64,000 nt of DNA from positions 1-64,000 of the forward strand of contig NZ_CP021032.1 of assembly GCF_002117485.1 (NCBI RefSeq), given 5' to 3'. The stretch comes from Rhizobium sp. NXC14. Its GTDB lineage: Bacteria > Pseudomonadota > Alphaproteobacteria > Rhizobiales > Rhizobiaceae. Every line of letters starts with the position of its first letter. Position 1 is the first letter of the stretch. Position numbers and translations under genes: made by a program. Below are positions 52,650 through 62,786 of this stretch, piece after piece. The notes beneath the pieces were generated by a model that was not told the DNA's origin, did no database searches, and was given only the letters and a program-made list of their open reading frames with translations.

Positions 52650-53858
52650 CTATTCTGCGCCGACGACGGCAAGGTGGGTGGCGCGGCCGTCGAGCCATCG
52701 GCCGACAGTCTGCGAGATGTGGTCCAGCCCTTCGAGATGCATATTGCTGCCGCTTTTCGACGGCGGCAGCCGGGAGGGCAGGCGCTTCAGCGCCGCGGCC
52801 ATGATGGCCGGATCGGCCGATTGTTCCGGCAGCAGCATGTCGACGAGGCCTAGCTCACTTGCCCGCTTTGCGCGCAGCAGCTGTTCCTCGCGCGGCTTGA
52901 CGCGCGGCACGATAAGGGCCGGCTTGTCGAAGGAGAGGATCTCGCAATAGGTGTTGTAGCCGCCCATGGCGACGACGCCGGTGGCGCCGGCGATCAACTC
53001 TTCCATATGATTGTCGAACTCGATCACCTCTATATAGGGAATGGCTTCGCCCTTCTGCACCAGCTTGGCGCGCTCGGCGGCCGGCATATAGGGCCCGAGC
53101 ACGACGAGCGCCTTCTGCGTCAGCGTCGGATCGGCCTCGTAGGCGTTCATGACGTCGTGGACGAGATCGGAGCCGTCGCCGCCGCCGCCTGTGGTGACGA
53201 GCAGGTAATTGTCCTTGCGGGCGTTGATCGAGCTCTTGCCCTTGGAAACGCTGCGCTGCAGGAAGCCGACAAAATCCATTTTCCGGCGCAGGCTGGCCGG
53301 CACGTCGAGACCAACGAGCGGATCGTAGAAGTCAGGCGGGCCGTAGACCCAGACGCTGTCGTAATATTGGTCGATCTTCTGCATGATGCTGTTTTTCTTC
53401 CACTCGGCCTCCAGCAGATGCGGCGCGTCCATGATCTCGCGCAGGCCGAGCACCAGCACGGTGCCGCGGGCCTTGAGATAGGCGAGCGTATCCTCGACCT
53501 CGCCCTTCAATCCCATCGGCTCCTTGTCGACGATGAAGATATCCGGCTGGAAGGTCTCGGCCGTATGGCGGATGCTCGATTCGCGCATCTTCAGCGTCTC
53601 GTGGAGATCGATATGGCTGGCGAGCGACGTATATTCGCCGTTGCGCAGCTTGATGACGCTCGGGATCTTCACGAAGTCGACGCGGGCGCGGTAATCGAAG
53701 GCGCCGGCGATCGTCGCCCCCGAAATGATCAGGATGTTGAGGCCGCGATAGTCTTCGACCAGCGCATGGGCGATGGTGCGACAGCGCCTGAGGTGGCCGA
53801 GGCCGAACGTGTCGTGGCTGTACATGAGGATGCGAGCATCTTCGAGACGTCTGGCCAT
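52650..53858 (-). CDS. Glycosyltransferase, GT28/MurG-like fold
   Basis: A 402-residue protein beginning MARRLEDARILMYSHDTFGLGHLRRCRTIAHALVEDY. The GLGHLRRC motif parallels that of the third gene of this cluster, and the donor-side segment VVAMGGYNTYCEILSFDKPALIVPRVKPREEQLLRAKRA has the same pattern as its SISQAGYNT segment. The two are probably paralogues. A GGAGGG site seven bases upstream sets the ATG; the longer frame is less likely. It is the first gene of the cluster. Confidence 0.86.
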   Translation of the reverse strand: MARRLEDARILMYSHDTFGLGHLRRCRTIAHALVEDYRGLNILIISGATIAGAFDYRARVDFVKIPSVIKLRNGEYTSLASHIDLHETLKMRESSIRHTAETFQPDIFIVDKEPMGLKGEVEDTLAYLKARGTVLVLGLREIMDAPHLLEAEWKKNSIMQKIDQYYDSVWVYGPPDFYDPLVGLDVPASLRRKMDFVGFLQRSVSKGKSSINARKDNYLLVTTGGGGDGSDLVHDVMNAYEADPTLTQKALVVLGPYMPAAERAKLVQKGEAIPYIEVIEFDNHMEELIAGATGVVAMGGYNTYCEILSFDKPALIVPRVKPREEQLLRAKRASELGLVDMLLPEQSADPAIMAAALKRLPSRLPPSKSGSNMHLEGLDHISQTVGRWLDGRATHLAVVGAE

Positions 53859-53955
53859 GGGTGTTCCCTCCGGGGTGAACAACATGAATTAGTACCCCCA
53901 CCGTCCGGAGGCCAAGAGGCGGGCGCGGTGCCGGAAGGCGCCGCCGAGCGTCCCG

Positions 53956-55128
53956 CTATTTGTAGGGATCTGCCGCATCGCGCAAGCCGTCTCCCAGAAA
54001 GTTGAACGCCAAAATGACAAGAACAACAGGAATGATCGGAAAGAGCAACCAAGGATAGAAGGCGATGACGCTGACGCTTTTTGCCTCGGTGAGCAGAATG
54101 CCCCAGCTGGTGATCGGCGGCCGAAGACCGAGGCCGAGGAAGGAGAGCGCGGTCTCGCCGAGGATCATGCCGGGGATCGAAATCGTCGCCGAAGCGATGA
54201 GATGCGACATGAAGCCCGGGACCAGATGGCGGCCGATGATGCGCGGCGTGCTGGCGCCCATCAGCTGCGCGGCCTGTACGTAATCCTCCTCACGCAGCGC
54301 GAGAAGCTTGGAGCGCACGGCCCGCGCCAGTCCGGTCCAGTCGATGATGCCGAGGATGACGGTGATGCCGAAATAAATGACGATCGGACTCCAGGTCACC
54401 GGCATGATGGCGGCGAGCGCCATCCACAGCGGCAGGCTCGGCAGCGATTGCAGCACCTCGATCAGGCGCTGGACGATGAGGTCGAAGACGCCGCCCCAGT
54501 AGCCGGCAAGGCCGCCGATGACGATGCCGAGGACGAAGCTGATCGAAATGCCGATCAGGCCGATCGTCAGCGATATGCGCGCGCCGTAGAGGATGCGCGA
54601 CAGCACGTCGCGGCCGAGCCGGTCGGTGCCGAGCAGAAACATCTGGCCGCCGATCGCGGGGCAGACGAGATGATAGTTCGAGGCGACGAGGCCCCAGAAC
54701 TTATAGGAATCGCCGCGGCAGAAGAAGCGGATCGGCTGCACGTCGTTCGGCCTGTCGGTATAGACGCGGTGCAGCGTGTCGAGATCGAGCGTCATGCTGC
54801 GGCCGTAGACGAAGGGACCGACGAACTCGCCCTTGTCGAAGAAATGGACGCGCTGGGGTGGCGCGTGGATGAAATCGACATTGCGCGTGTGCAGGCCGTA
54901 GGGCGCCAGGAACTCGACGATCAGGATCATCAGGTAGATGGCGGCAAGGAAGATGCCGGAGATCAAGGCGAGCCTGTGCTGCTTGAACTTCCACCACATC
55001 AGCTGTTTCTGCGAGGCGAGATGGATGCGCGATTGCGCCGCCGTCATGCTCTCGGTCGCGTGCGGATCGAAGGGCGCGGTGGAGACGTAATGCGGCAGCG
55101 GCGCGCCGGGTGCGGGAAGGGGCGACAT
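53956..55128 (-). CDS. Oligopeptide ABC transporter permease, DppC/OppC type
   Basis: A 390-residue protein. The N-terminal 45 residues are cytoplasmic, then about six helices, starting LALISGIFLAAIYLMILIVEFLAPYG. The EAA loop is in YVQAAQLMGASTPRIIGRHLVPGF. The periplasmic loop after helix 1 is longer than in E. coli DppC (about 90 residues). The start codon overlaps the dppB-type stop in TAATG. Confidence 0.93.
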   Translation of the reverse strand: MSPLPAPGAPLPHYVSTAPFDPHATESMTAAQSRIHLASQKQLMWWKFKQHRLALISGIFLAAIYLMILIVEFLAPYGLHTRNVDFIHAPPQRVHFFDKGEFVGPFVYGRSMTLDLDTLHRVYTDRPNDVQPIRFFCRGDSYKFWGLVASNYHLVCPAIGGQMFLLGTDRLGRDVLSRILYGARISLTIGLIGISISFVLGIVIGGLAGYWGGVFDLIVQRLIEVLQSLPSLPLWMALAAIMPVTWSPIVIYFGITVILGIIDWTGLARAVRSKLLALREEDYVQAAQLMGASTPRIIGRHLVPGFMSHLIASATISIPGMILGETALSFLGLGLRPPITSWGILLTEAKSVSVIAFYPWLLFPIIPVVLVILAFNFLGDGLRDAADPYK

Positions 55129-56126
55129 TATTTGGTGCTCCTGCCTTGCAGTCGGATGCGGGGATCGAGGAAGCCGAGGGCGATATCGGAGATCAGCACG
55201 CCGATGACGTTGAGGAAAGCGAGGAACATCAGGAAGGAGCCGGCCAGATACATGTCCTGGCTCTGCAGCGCCTTGATCAGCATCGGCCCGGTCGTCTCCA
55301 GCGACAGGACGATGGCGACGATCTCGGCGCCCGAGATGATCGACGGCAGAATCGAGCCGATGTCGGCGATGAAGAAATTGAGCGCCATGCGCAGCGGATA
55401 TTTGACCAGCGCCCGCATCGGATGCAGGCCCTTGGCGCGGGCTGTCGTCACATATTGCTTCTGCATCTCGTCGAGAAGATTGGCGCGCAGCCGCCGGATC
55501 ATGCCGGCCGTGCCGGCCGTGCCGACGATGATGACGGGGATCCAGAGATGGGCAAGGATCGACTTCGCCTTTTCCCAGCTCATCGGCGCGTTGAGATATT
55601 GCTGGTCCATCAGGTGGCCGATCGACAGCCCGAACCAGACATTGGCGAAATACATCAGGATCAGGGCCAGCATGAAGTTCGGAACAGCGATGCCGAGCAG
55701 GCCGAGAAAGGTCAGCCCGTAATCGCCCCAGCTATACTGATGCGTCGCCGAATAGATGCCGATCGGAAAGGCGATCAGCCAGGTGAGCAGGATCGTCGTG
55801 AAGGAGACGAGGATCGTCAGCCACAGCCGTTCGCCGACGACGTCCGAGACTGGCAGCTGGTATTCGAAGGAATAGCCGAAATCGCCGTGCAGCATGCCGG
55901 CGACCCAGTAAAAGTAGCGCACGATTTCCGGCTTGTCGAAGCCGTATTGCTCCCGCATTTCCTCGATTTCCTGGAGATTGGCGGTCTCGCCAGAGGCGCG
56001 CAGCTCGGCGATCTGGCTCTCGAAGAAGTCGCCGGGCGGCAGCTCGATGATCGTGAAGACAAGCGCCGAAATGACGAAGAGCGTCGGCACCATGGCGGCG
56101 ATGCGCCAGAGAATATATCTGAGCAC
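55128..56126 (-). CDS. Oligopeptide ABC transporter permease, DppB/OppB type
   Basis: A 332-residue inner-membrane protein starting with GTG, MLRYILWRIAAMVPTLFVISALVFTIIELPPGDFF, the typical DppB opening. The EAA loop is in YVTTARAKGLHPMRALVKYPLRMAL. It follows the binding-protein gene by three bases. Confidence 0.94.
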   Translation of the reverse strand: MLRYILWRIAAMVPTLFVISALVFTIIELPPGDFFESQIAELRASGETANLQEIEEMREQYGFDKPEIVRYFYWVAGMLHGDFGYSFEYQLPVSDVVGERLWLTILVSFTTILLTWLIAFPIGIYSATHQYSWGDYGLTFLGLLGIAVPNFMLALILMYFANVWFGLSIGHLMDQQYLNAPMSWEKAKSILAHLWIPVIIVGTAGTAGMIRRLRANLLDEMQKQYVTTARAKGLHPMRALVKYPLRMALNFFIADIGSILPSIISGAEIVAIVLSLETTGPMLIKALQSQDMYLAGSFLMFLAFLNVIGVLISDIALGFLDPRIRLQGRSTK

Positions 56127-56129
56127 GCC

Positions 56130-58037
56130 TCAGGCCTCCTTGTACCAGAAAACATCCGGCATGTAGACGCCGAGATAGGAGGTGGGATCGAAGCCGTAGA
56201 GTGCTCTCTCCGGCAGGTTCTGCAGCTTGGCGGCGCGAAGGATCGGCTGCAGCGTGCTGTTGATGAGGCCGATAGAGAAGACCTGCTGCGTATAGAGCGA
56301 CAGCATTTTGTGCCAGATCGCCTGACGCTCCTCGAACTTCGCCGTCGAGCCCCATTGGCCGAGCAGGTCCACCAGCTCTGCAGCTTCCGGGAGGTCTGGT
56401 GCGACGCCTTCCTGGCCGGCGGAGAGATAATGCATGCCCCAGAGCGGCCATTGCAGCTGATCGTCGAGCGTCGGCGCAAGACCGGACGGCGACATGTCGG
56501 CCGTCGGCACGCCGTTGTCGAGACCATACCAGATCGACATCATGATCGTGCCGCTCATGGCGCGGTTGCGGAAGACGTCGCGCTGCGAGGTGCGGGTATA
56601 AAGCGCAAGGCCGATATCGGCCCAGTGATCGTGCACCAGTTCCAGCACGTCGGTATCGAGATTGCTTTCGCCGGCGGTCTCGACGGTGATCTCGGCGCGC
56701 CGTCCGTCAGGCAGCAGCCTTATGCCGTCGTCGCCGCGCTTGGCTAGGCCAAGCTCGTCGAGCAGGCGGTTGGCCTCATCGGGATCGAACTTCACGAAGG
56801 CGTCGGCATATTCCTGCTTGAAGAGCGGGCTGTCGGGCAGCACGGTATCGGCGCTCGGAGTGCCCAAGCCATAGAAGGCGACCATGTTGATCTCGTGCCG
56901 GTTGATTGCCAGCGACAGCGCCCGGCGCAGCCGCGCGTCGCGGAAAAGGCCGCGCCACACCTCGTCGGCGCAGTTGAGATTCGGCAAGAGCGTGATGCGC
57001 GAGCCGCGCGCGACCTTCCAGAGATTGACCTTTACGGGAAAGCGCTTCTCCGCCTCTTTAAGGAAGGTGTAGTCGTTGAAATCGATGCCGGTCGCCTGCA
57101 GGTCGGCCTCGCCCGCACCCGCTTTGGCGGCGATGATCGACGAGGAAGAGACGTTGAGGACGAAACGGTCGAGATAGGGAAGCTGCCTGCCGTTTTCGTC
57201 GACGCGATGAAAGAACGGGTTGCGCTCGAAGACGAACTGCTCGGCTGGCAGCGCCGTCGTATTGTGCCAGGGATCCAGCGTCGGCAGGTTGGGATTCTCA
57301 GGCCGGTAGGAGCGCGCCATCTTGATGTGCAGGTCCTGCCATTTCTTGGCGCGGTTGGCCTGCATCATCTGTTCCATCTTCGCCTGGTCGGGCTGATACT
57401 TCTTGTGGAACTGCTTGAGGTAATGCGCCGGCCCGAAGATGACGAGGGGTTGCGGGCCTGCCAAGCTCGGCAGGAACATCGGGTTGGGTTTTTCCCAGGT
57501 ATAACGCACCGTCAGCGGATCGAGCATCTCGAAGCGCGGCAGGCTGCCGTGTGGACGAAGCTCGAGCGCACCGCCGCCGGGTGTTAGCTTGTCGTTGAGG
57601 ATGACGTCTTCCCACCAGTAGCGGAAATCATCGGCCGTAAACGGCGCTCCGTCCGACCATTTATGGCCCTCGCGCAGCGTGAAGGTGAAGACTGTGTCGT
57701 CTTCGGAGCGGAAATCGGCGAGAATGTCAGGCTGGAACTGCAGATGCTTGTCGTAGCCGACCAGGCGGGCATAGCCGTAGATCGTCATGAAGCGGATGTC
57801 TCGCTGGCTGCCGATGATGGTGCGCACCGTGCCGCCATAGGCGCCGGGTTCGAGCCCCATCTCCTTCAGGTTGAAGATGCGCGGGCGGGCGGGAATGCGC
57901 TCTGCCATCGGCGGCAGGCTGCCGGCGGCCAGCCGCTCTTTCAGGAATTCCGGTTCGACGGCCTGTTCGGCGCGAAGCACTGCCGGCGCGATCGCAGCGC
58001 CGACGAGGCCGCCGAGGAATGTGCGACGCGTCACCAT
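56130..58037 (-). CDS. Oligopeptide ABC transporter substrate-binding protein (SBP_bac_5)
   Basis: A 635-residue periplasmic protein. The N-terminus TRRTFLGGLVGAAIAPAV carries a twin-arginine motif, so export may be by Tat. The solute-binding domain has FTFTLREGHKWSDGAPFTADDFRYWWEDV and the C-terminal extended lobe. It is larger than E. coli DppA (about 535), like other rhizobial members of this group. The ligand is unknown. The ATG shares one base with the upstream ATPase stop. Confidence 0.92.
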   Translation of the reverse strand: MVTRRTFLGGLVGAAIAPAVLRAEQAVEPEFLKERLAAGSLPPMAERIPARPRIFNLKEMGLEPGAYGGTVRTIIGSQRDIRFMTIYGYARLVGYDKHLQFQPDILADFRSEDDTVFTFTLREGHKWSDGAPFTADDFRYWWEDVILNDKLTPGGGALELRPHGSLPRFEMLDPLTVRYTWEKPNPMFLPSLAGPQPLVIFGPAHYLKQFHKKYQPDQAKMEQMMQANRAKKWQDLHIKMARSYRPENPNLPTLDPWHNTTALPAEQFVFERNPFFHRVDENGRQLPYLDRFVLNVSSSSIIAAKAGAGEADLQATGIDFNDYTFLKEAEKRFPVKVNLWKVARGSRITLLPNLNCADEVWRGLFRDARLRRALSLAINRHEINMVAFYGLGTPSADTVLPDSPLFKQEYADAFVKFDPDEANRLLDELGLAKRGDDGIRLLPDGRRAEITVETAGESNLDTDVLELVHDHWADIGLALYTRTSQRDVFRNRAMSGTIMMSIWYGLDNGVPTADMSPSGLAPTLDDQLQWPLWGMHYLSAGQEGVAPDLPEAAELVDLLGQWGSTAKFEERQAIWHKMLSLYTQQVFSIGLINSTLQPILRAAKLQNLPERALYGFDPTSYLGVYMPDVFWYKEA

Positions 58038-59926
58038 CAGCGCAACTCCCGGATATCCGCGCCCTTGCGGGCGCGCACCAGATGGCCGTCGCCGAGATCG
58101 GCATAGGCAAGCTCGGCCGCGTCGTCATGCTCGGCGGTGAAGGTCTTGCCCCAGTTCTGCTTGTCAGCGGCGCCGTTTTCCCGGAGCGCCTGGAAATCGA
58201 GCGGCCGGTCGAGATCGGGGAAGGGCACGGCGGCGAGCAGCGATTTCGTGTAGGGGTGCACCGGATCGCGCAGGATGATTTCGCGTGGAGCGATCTCGAC
58301 GATGCGGCCCTTGCACATGACCGCGATGCGGTCAGCCATGTAATCGACGACAGCGAGATTGTGCGAGATGAAAAGATAAGTGAGCCCCAGCTCCTTCTGC
58401 AGATCCTTCAGGAGGTTGAGGATCTGCGCCTGCACCGAGACGTCGAGCGCCGACACCGGCTCGTCGAGGATGACGAGTTTCGGGCCGAGTGCGAGTGCCC
58501 GAGCAATGCCGATGCGCTGGCGCTGCCCGCCTGAGAAGCTGTGCGGATAACGGCTGAGATAGCGCTTGTCGAGGCCGATCGCCGCCATCAGCCCTTCGAC
58601 CTTGCGCTTACGCTCGTCGCTGTCACCTCGGTCGTGGATCTCCAACGGTTCGCTGAGGATGTTGCGCACCGTCATGCGCGGCGAAAGCGAGGAGACCGGA
58701 TCCTGGAACACCATCTGGATCTTGGTGCGCATATCCTGGAGAGCCTCACCGCGAACGGAAAGCAGGTCGATCACGTCCTTGCCATCGTTGAACACCACCG
58801 CGCCGCTGTCCGGCGTGATGGCGCGCATCAGGATCTTGCTGACGGTTGTCTTGCCGCAGCCGGATTCGCCGACCAGGCCAAGACATTCGCCGCGGCGGAT
58901 ATCGAAGCTGACATCGTCCACAGCGCGCAGCACGGTAGCCTCGTGCTTGCCGAGAAAACTGCGCTTGCGCGTCTTGTAAGTCTTTGAAAGATTGGAGACT
59001 GAAAGCAACGTGCCCGGGGTTTCCGCCTGCTGCGGCTTTTTCTTGCCGACAAGGGCCTCGAGATTGACCCGCACATCCCTCAGCGCCTTCAGCCGCTCGC
59101 CGGGCTTCATGTCGAAATGCGGAACGGCGGCCATCAGGGCCTTGAGATAGGGATGCTGCGGGTCGCGGAAGATCGCCTCGACCGGCCCGGCTTCCATGAT
59201 CTCGCCGTGATAGATGACGACCACCTCGTCGGCCATGTTGGCGACAATGCCGAGATCGTGGGTGATGAGCAGCATCGCCATGCCAAGCTTGGCCTGCAGG
59301 TCGCGCAGCAATTCCAGGATCTGCGCCTGAATCGTCACGTCGAGCGCCGTCGTCGGCTCGTCGGCGATCAGCAGCGCCGGCTTGCAGATCAGCGCCATGG
59401 CGATCATCGCGCGCTGGCGCATGCCGCCCGACAGTTCGAAGGGATACATGTCGTAGGTGCGGTGCGGATTGGAGAAGCCGACGAGGCCGAGCATCTCCTC
59501 GGTCCTGGCGCGCGCCTCCTGCTTGTCGATTTCGGTGTGGATCAGCAGCACTTCGCTGATCTGGTTGCCGACAGTGTGCAGCGGCGAGAGGGAGGTCATC
59601 GGCTCCTGGAAAATCGTCGCCATGCGCTTGCCGCGCAGATCGCGCATCTCTTCGCTGTCGCGCGGCAGCGACAGGATATCGGTCGTGCTGCCGTCGAGCG
59701 GATCGGTAAAGAGGATGCTGCCCGACGCTTTCGCCGGATTGGGCAGGATGCCCATGATGGCTTGGCTAATCACAGATTTGCCGGAACCGGACTCACCGAC
59801 GAGAGCGGTGACCTTGCCCGGAAGAATGCGGAGATTGGCTTCTTTTACGACACGCAGGCGGTCGCCGAAAACCGAGAAGGAGACGTCGAGATTCTCAATA
59901 CGCAACAGATCGGCAGCGGACGCCAT
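58037..59926 (-). CDS. Oligopeptide ABC transporter ATPase, DppD-DppF fusion
   Basis: A 629-residue protein with two NBDs. NBD1: Walker [10 protein letters not shown], signature [16 protein letters not shown], Walker [16 protein letters not shown]2: Walker [10 protein letters not shown], signature [16 protein letters not shown], Walker [13 protein letters not shown]. All catalytic residues are intact. Both domains carry the Opp/Dpp C-terminal extension ([15 protein letters not shown] and [15 protein letters not shown]). It is the first gene of the four-gene peptide importer operon. Confidence 0.95.
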   Translation of the reverse strand: MASAADLLRIENLDVSFSVFGDRLRVVKEANLRILPGKVTALVGESGSGKSVISQAIMGILPNPAKASGSILFTDPLDGSTTDILSLPRDSEEMRDLRGKRMATIFQEPMTSLSPLHTVGNQISEVLLIHTEIDKQEARARTEEMLGLVGFSNPHRTYDMYPFELSGGMRQRAMIAMALICKPALLIADEPTTALDVTIQAQILELLRDLQAKLGMAMLLITHDLGIVANMADEVVVIYHGEIMEAGPVEAIFRDPQHPYLKALMAAVPHFDMKPGERLKALRDVRVNLEALVGKKKPQQAETPGTLLSVSNLSKTYKTRKRSFLGKHEATVLRAVDDVSFDIRRGECLGLVGESGCGKTTVSKILMRAITPDSGAVVFNDGKDVIDLLSVRGEALQDMRTKIQMVFQDPVSSLSPRMTVRNILSEPLEIHDRGDSDERKRKVEGLMAAIGLDKRYLSRYPHSFSGGQRQRIGIARALALGPKLVILDEPVSALDVSVQAQILNLLKDLQKELGLTYLFISHNLAVVDYMADRIAVMCKGRIVEIAPREIILRDPVHPYTKSLLAAVPFPDLDRPLDFQALRENGAADKQNWGKTFTAEHDDAAELAYADLGDGHLVRARKGADIRELR

Positions 59927-60081
59927 ACCAATGAAATTCCCCAGTCTTCTATGTTCCCGTTAAGGCAACACTATCGTACCGCAAACGGGGTGTCTAGCTG
60001 ATGACAATCAAGGGGAAATTGCTGCGTTTCTCCATCTCTGCCCGAAAGAACCGGCAGTTCTAGCGGCCGCAACCTGGCGTT

Positions 60082-61425
60082 TTACTGGATGAACTTCTCC
60101 ATACTTGTGCGCTTGACCTGTTTCTTGGCGTCGCGGTGCAGGAGAATGACCTGTTCGGCTTCTGAAAGTCCGTTCTGCACGGCCTCTCGGAAATGTTCGT
60201 CGACATGAATCTCCGGGGCCGGGGCACGTGGCTGCAGCACAGTCACCTTCTGGCGGATGCCGCGCAGTTTCTCCTCGCCGAGCGTCGTCCATTCGCCGCC
60301 GCAATAGCCGGCGAAGGCCTGACTGGCGACGACTTCGCGGCCGTATTTCTTGGTCAGGATCTGCAGACGCTGCACCTCGTTGACCGCCGATCCGAAGGCG
60401 GAGAAGGTCAACCGGTCCTTGAGGCCGACATTGCCGAACATGACGTTGCCGACATGCAGGCCGATGCCGTAGCCGATCCTGGCCAGACCCTTCTCCTCGC
60501 GGTCGCGGTTGAGCTCGGCCACCCGCGCCTGCGCCTGGTAGACGGCGGAAAGCGCTGCCTCGCAGGCGATTTTCGACGGGTCTTTGTGACGCCCGCAGGG
60601 ATAGACGGCCAGAAAGCCGTCGCCGAGGAAGCTCAGAATCTCGCCGCCGTTGCGGTTGAAGGGGGCGGCGATCGCGTCGAAGAACTGGTTCAGCGTATCG
60701 ATATAGGACTGCCTTCCTTCCTTTTCGGCATACATGGTGGATTCGCGCATGTCGCCCATGACGAGCGCCGCACGGATCGTCTCGCCGTCGCCGCGGCGGA
60801 TCTGGCCGTTCAGCACCCGCTTGCCGGCGTCGCCGCCGAGATAGGTGGTCAACATGTTGTTGGCGAGCTTGCCGAGCACCGCCATCTTGGCGGCGACCGC
60901 CAGATGGTTCTGCATCCGGAGCAGCGCGTCGATCATGTCGTCGGTAAAACCGTCGTGATGGTCGGTCGACCAGGAGCCCATCATGCCTTGCACCGAATCG
61001 TCGCCGAAGGGCTGCACGAAGGCGAGGTAATCGGTCATCCTGTCCTTGCGCAGGTCCTCGAAGATCGGGAATTCGGCCGGCCCTTCCTGCATCAGCCGCC
61101 GGCGGATGTGCTGCAGGTTGTTGTCGAGCAGGTAATAATAGGGGCTCTGCAGGAAGCGGTCTGGCTTCTGGCCAGCGGGCATCCGGAAGCCCTCGATGGT
61201 GACGCCGCTGGCGCGCCGCCAGGTGAAGCTTAGCGCATCATAGAGCGGATGCAGCATCGAAAAGGTCAGGTGCACGCGCGCGATCGGCAGGCCCGCGGCG
61301 GCAAGTCGTTCGCAGAAGCCGCGCACGATGTTTTCGAGGTCGTCGCCGGCCAGCGAGGAATGCGTCAGCCATTCGGCGACCCGGTCCAACAGGATGGAGG
61401 ACACGCTGGATTCGATCGTGCTCAT
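60082..61425 (-). CDS. Class III adenylate/guanylate cyclase
   Basis: A 447-residue protein. The N-terminal 200 residues look like a sensor domain of unknown type. The catalytic domain has metal ligands Asp225 (VMGDMRESTM) and Asp269 (LSFLGDGFLAVY), and the transition-state pair Asn349/Arg353 (SAVNEVQRL). It has no membrane segments. The start is placed at MSTIESSV; an in-frame ATG six codons upstream is possible. Rhizobia carry many such cyclases, and cAMP is the likely product. It lies alone downstream of the peptide importer. Confidence 0.9.
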   Translation of the reverse strand: MSTIESSVSSILLDRVAEWLTHSSLAGDDLENIVRGFCERLAAAGLPIARVHLTFSMLHPLYDALSFTWRRASGVTIEGFRMPAGQKPDRFLQSPYYYLLDNNLQHIRRRLMQEGPAEFPIFEDLRKDRMTDYLAFVQPFGDDSVQGMMGSWSTDHHDGFTDDMIDALLRMQNHLAVAAKMAVLGKLANNMLTTYLGGDAGKRVLNGQIRRGDGETIRAALVMGDMRESTMYAEKEGRQSYIDTLNQFFDAIAAPFNRNGGEILSFLGDGFLAVYPCGRHKDPSKIACEAALSAVYQAQARVAELNRDREEKGLARIGYGIGLHVGNVMFGNVGLKDRLTFSAFGSAVNEVQRLQILTKKYGREVVASQAFAGYCGGEWTTLGEEKLRGIRQKVTVLQPRAPAPEIHVDEHFREAVQNGLSEAEQVILLHRDAKKQVKRTSMEKFIQ

Positions 61426-61740
61426 TCTCGGTATGATCCTCATAAGGCACGCCATCCCCAAGAGCCAAAAATCCCCCGGCCGACGCATTTTCATGCGCAG
61501 GTCACAAGGAAATCAGGATGTACGAGCGGTAATAATTGTCAACGATCTGCCGAAAGCCCGGCAGCAGCGCCCCCCGGATGGGGGATCGGACGGGAGGTCC
61601 TTTCTCGGTGGTTCAATATCCAACTCAGATAGGGATGCTGCATATGCGAAACAATGGGACCCGGACTCTTTTGTGCGTCGAAGTTACGGCAAAGGCTGCC
61701 GCCGGGGCATTTCGGCCACACCCCCCGGAGGAGGGGTCTA
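61426..61740. other. Intergenic region bordering accessory DNA
   Basis: About 315 bases with no gene that I can support. It holds the cyclase promoter on the minus strand and runs into the transposase remnant. GC content and codon texture change here. Confidence 0.5.
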
Positions 61741-62160
61741 AATACCGCCCGAGGCCGCCAAGAATGCCCGGGGACGGGAGCGCCGGTTGGCCGCCAAGGC
61801 ACAATAGCAGCCCAGCCAGGCTGGCATCGAGATGGCGGGCTGGCTGTTGCTGCTGACGTCGCTCACAGCCGACGACTGGCCGCCGAACGGCTCGCCTCGG
61901 CCTATCGGCTGCGATGGCAGATCGAGCTGAGCTTCAAACGCATGAAGTCGCCGATCGCTTGGAAGACCTTCGCGCAAGGGATGCCGACCTGGTCCGCCTG
62001 TGGATTAACACCGCCCTGCTCGCCGCGCTGCTGGCGAAAGACGACCTGCCGACGCTCGATTCGAGGCGCCGGACACTCTCCCCTTTTGCTCGAGCCGATC
62101 GAGCTTGCCGATCCGGGGTCTCGTCGGCATCTCTATCGCCGTCTTGCACCGCGCCACTGA
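61741..62160 (+). pseudogene. Broken IS4-family transposase (C-terminal part)
   Basis: Pieces of a DDE transposase appear in different plus-strand frames. One reads EAAKNARGRERRLAAKAQ, then a stop, then AGWLLLLTSLTADDW. The next carries YRLRWQIELSFKRMKS, an exact YREK motif (Y-2-R-3-E-6-K) of the IS4 family containing the catalytic Glu. A third frame continues DLVRLWINTALLAALLAKDDLP. At least two frameshifts and a stop codon break it, and the N-terminal half is missing. It is a dead element fragment. Confidence 0.85.
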
Positions 62161-62229
62161 TCCTCGCCCTCTTGCTCAGCGCAGAATTGGGCTGCCGTGA
62201 TGGTTGTCACCGGCTTCGGTCGCCGTTCA

Positions 62230-62368
62230 GGACCATTCCCGTTCTCTTGTGTCGCCTTTCTAAGGGACCGGCCGCCGTCAGCGTCAACCCGCAAGGGGTT
62301 CCCCTGCGCTGGCGCTCCGGTGACGCCTGCGGCTCGGTCCCTTCTTCGGGCGCCATCGGGAATGGTCC
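62230..62368. repeat. 12-bp inverted repeat in the DUF736 leader
   Basis: GGACCATTCCCG (62230-62241) and its exact reverse complement CGGGAATGGTCC (62357-62368) are about 115 bases apart, ending 23 bases before the DUF736 ATG. They could fold an RNA stem that holds the leader or mark a DNA-binding site. Confidence 0.5.
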
Positions 62369-62391
62369 CGAGCAACCGAAGGAGACATACA

Positions 62392-62715
62392 ATGGCAACC
62401 ACCATCGCAGCCCTGACGCAGAAGACCGACGGCAGCCTTGAAGGCATCTTTGCCACCATCCGGGTCAACGCCCCGATCGCCATCGTTCCCAACGCCAGCA
62501 AGGCGAGCGACGACGCACCCGACTACCGCATCATCCACCGCAAGACCGGCTTCGAAATAGGGGCGGCGTGGAACCGCATTGCCCGCCAGACCGGCGAGGA
62601 ATATCTCTCCGTCAAGCTGGAGGCCCCTGACATCGGCGTGATCTTCGGCAACGTCGCCCAGGCTCCTGGCGGTGATCCCGGCAAGAAAGTCATCCTCTGG
62701 AACAGCCCGAACTGA
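62392..62715 (+). CDS. DUF736 family protein
   Basis: The 107-residue protein starts MATTIAALTQKTDGSLEGIFATI and contains DYRIIHRKTGFEIGAAWNRIARQTGEEYLSVKLEAPDI, the DUF736 signature. The ribosome binding site GAAGGAGA is 6-7 bases upstream. Members are typical cargo of rhizobial plasmids and integrative conjugative elements. Molecular function is unknown. A longer in-frame reading from 62,197 would run through the leader and is discounted. Confidence 0.92.
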   Translation: MATTIAALTQKTDGSLEGIFATIRVNAPIAIVPNASKASDDAPDYRIIHRKTGFEIGAAWNRIARQTGEEYLSVKLEAPDIGVIFGNVAQAPGGDPGKKVILWNSPN

Positions 62716-62728
62716 AGAGCGACTCGAG

Positions 62729-62750
62729 CGGCCCCGAGCAATCGGGGCCG
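62729..62750 (+). terminator. Terminator hairpin after DUF736
   Basis: A perfect 9-bp stem CGGCCCCGA/TCGGGGCCG with a GCAA tetraloop, 14 bases after the stop codon. Only scattered T residues follow. Confidence 0.6.
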
Positions 62751-62786
62751 CCTTCGCCGTTTCGCGATTTGTTACGCGCGGTATCG

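Noticed and set aside
54202..56747. Long plus-strand frames of 506 and 545 codons opposite the peptide importer genes
   Set aside because: Antisense to conserved permease and binding-protein genes; no start signals.
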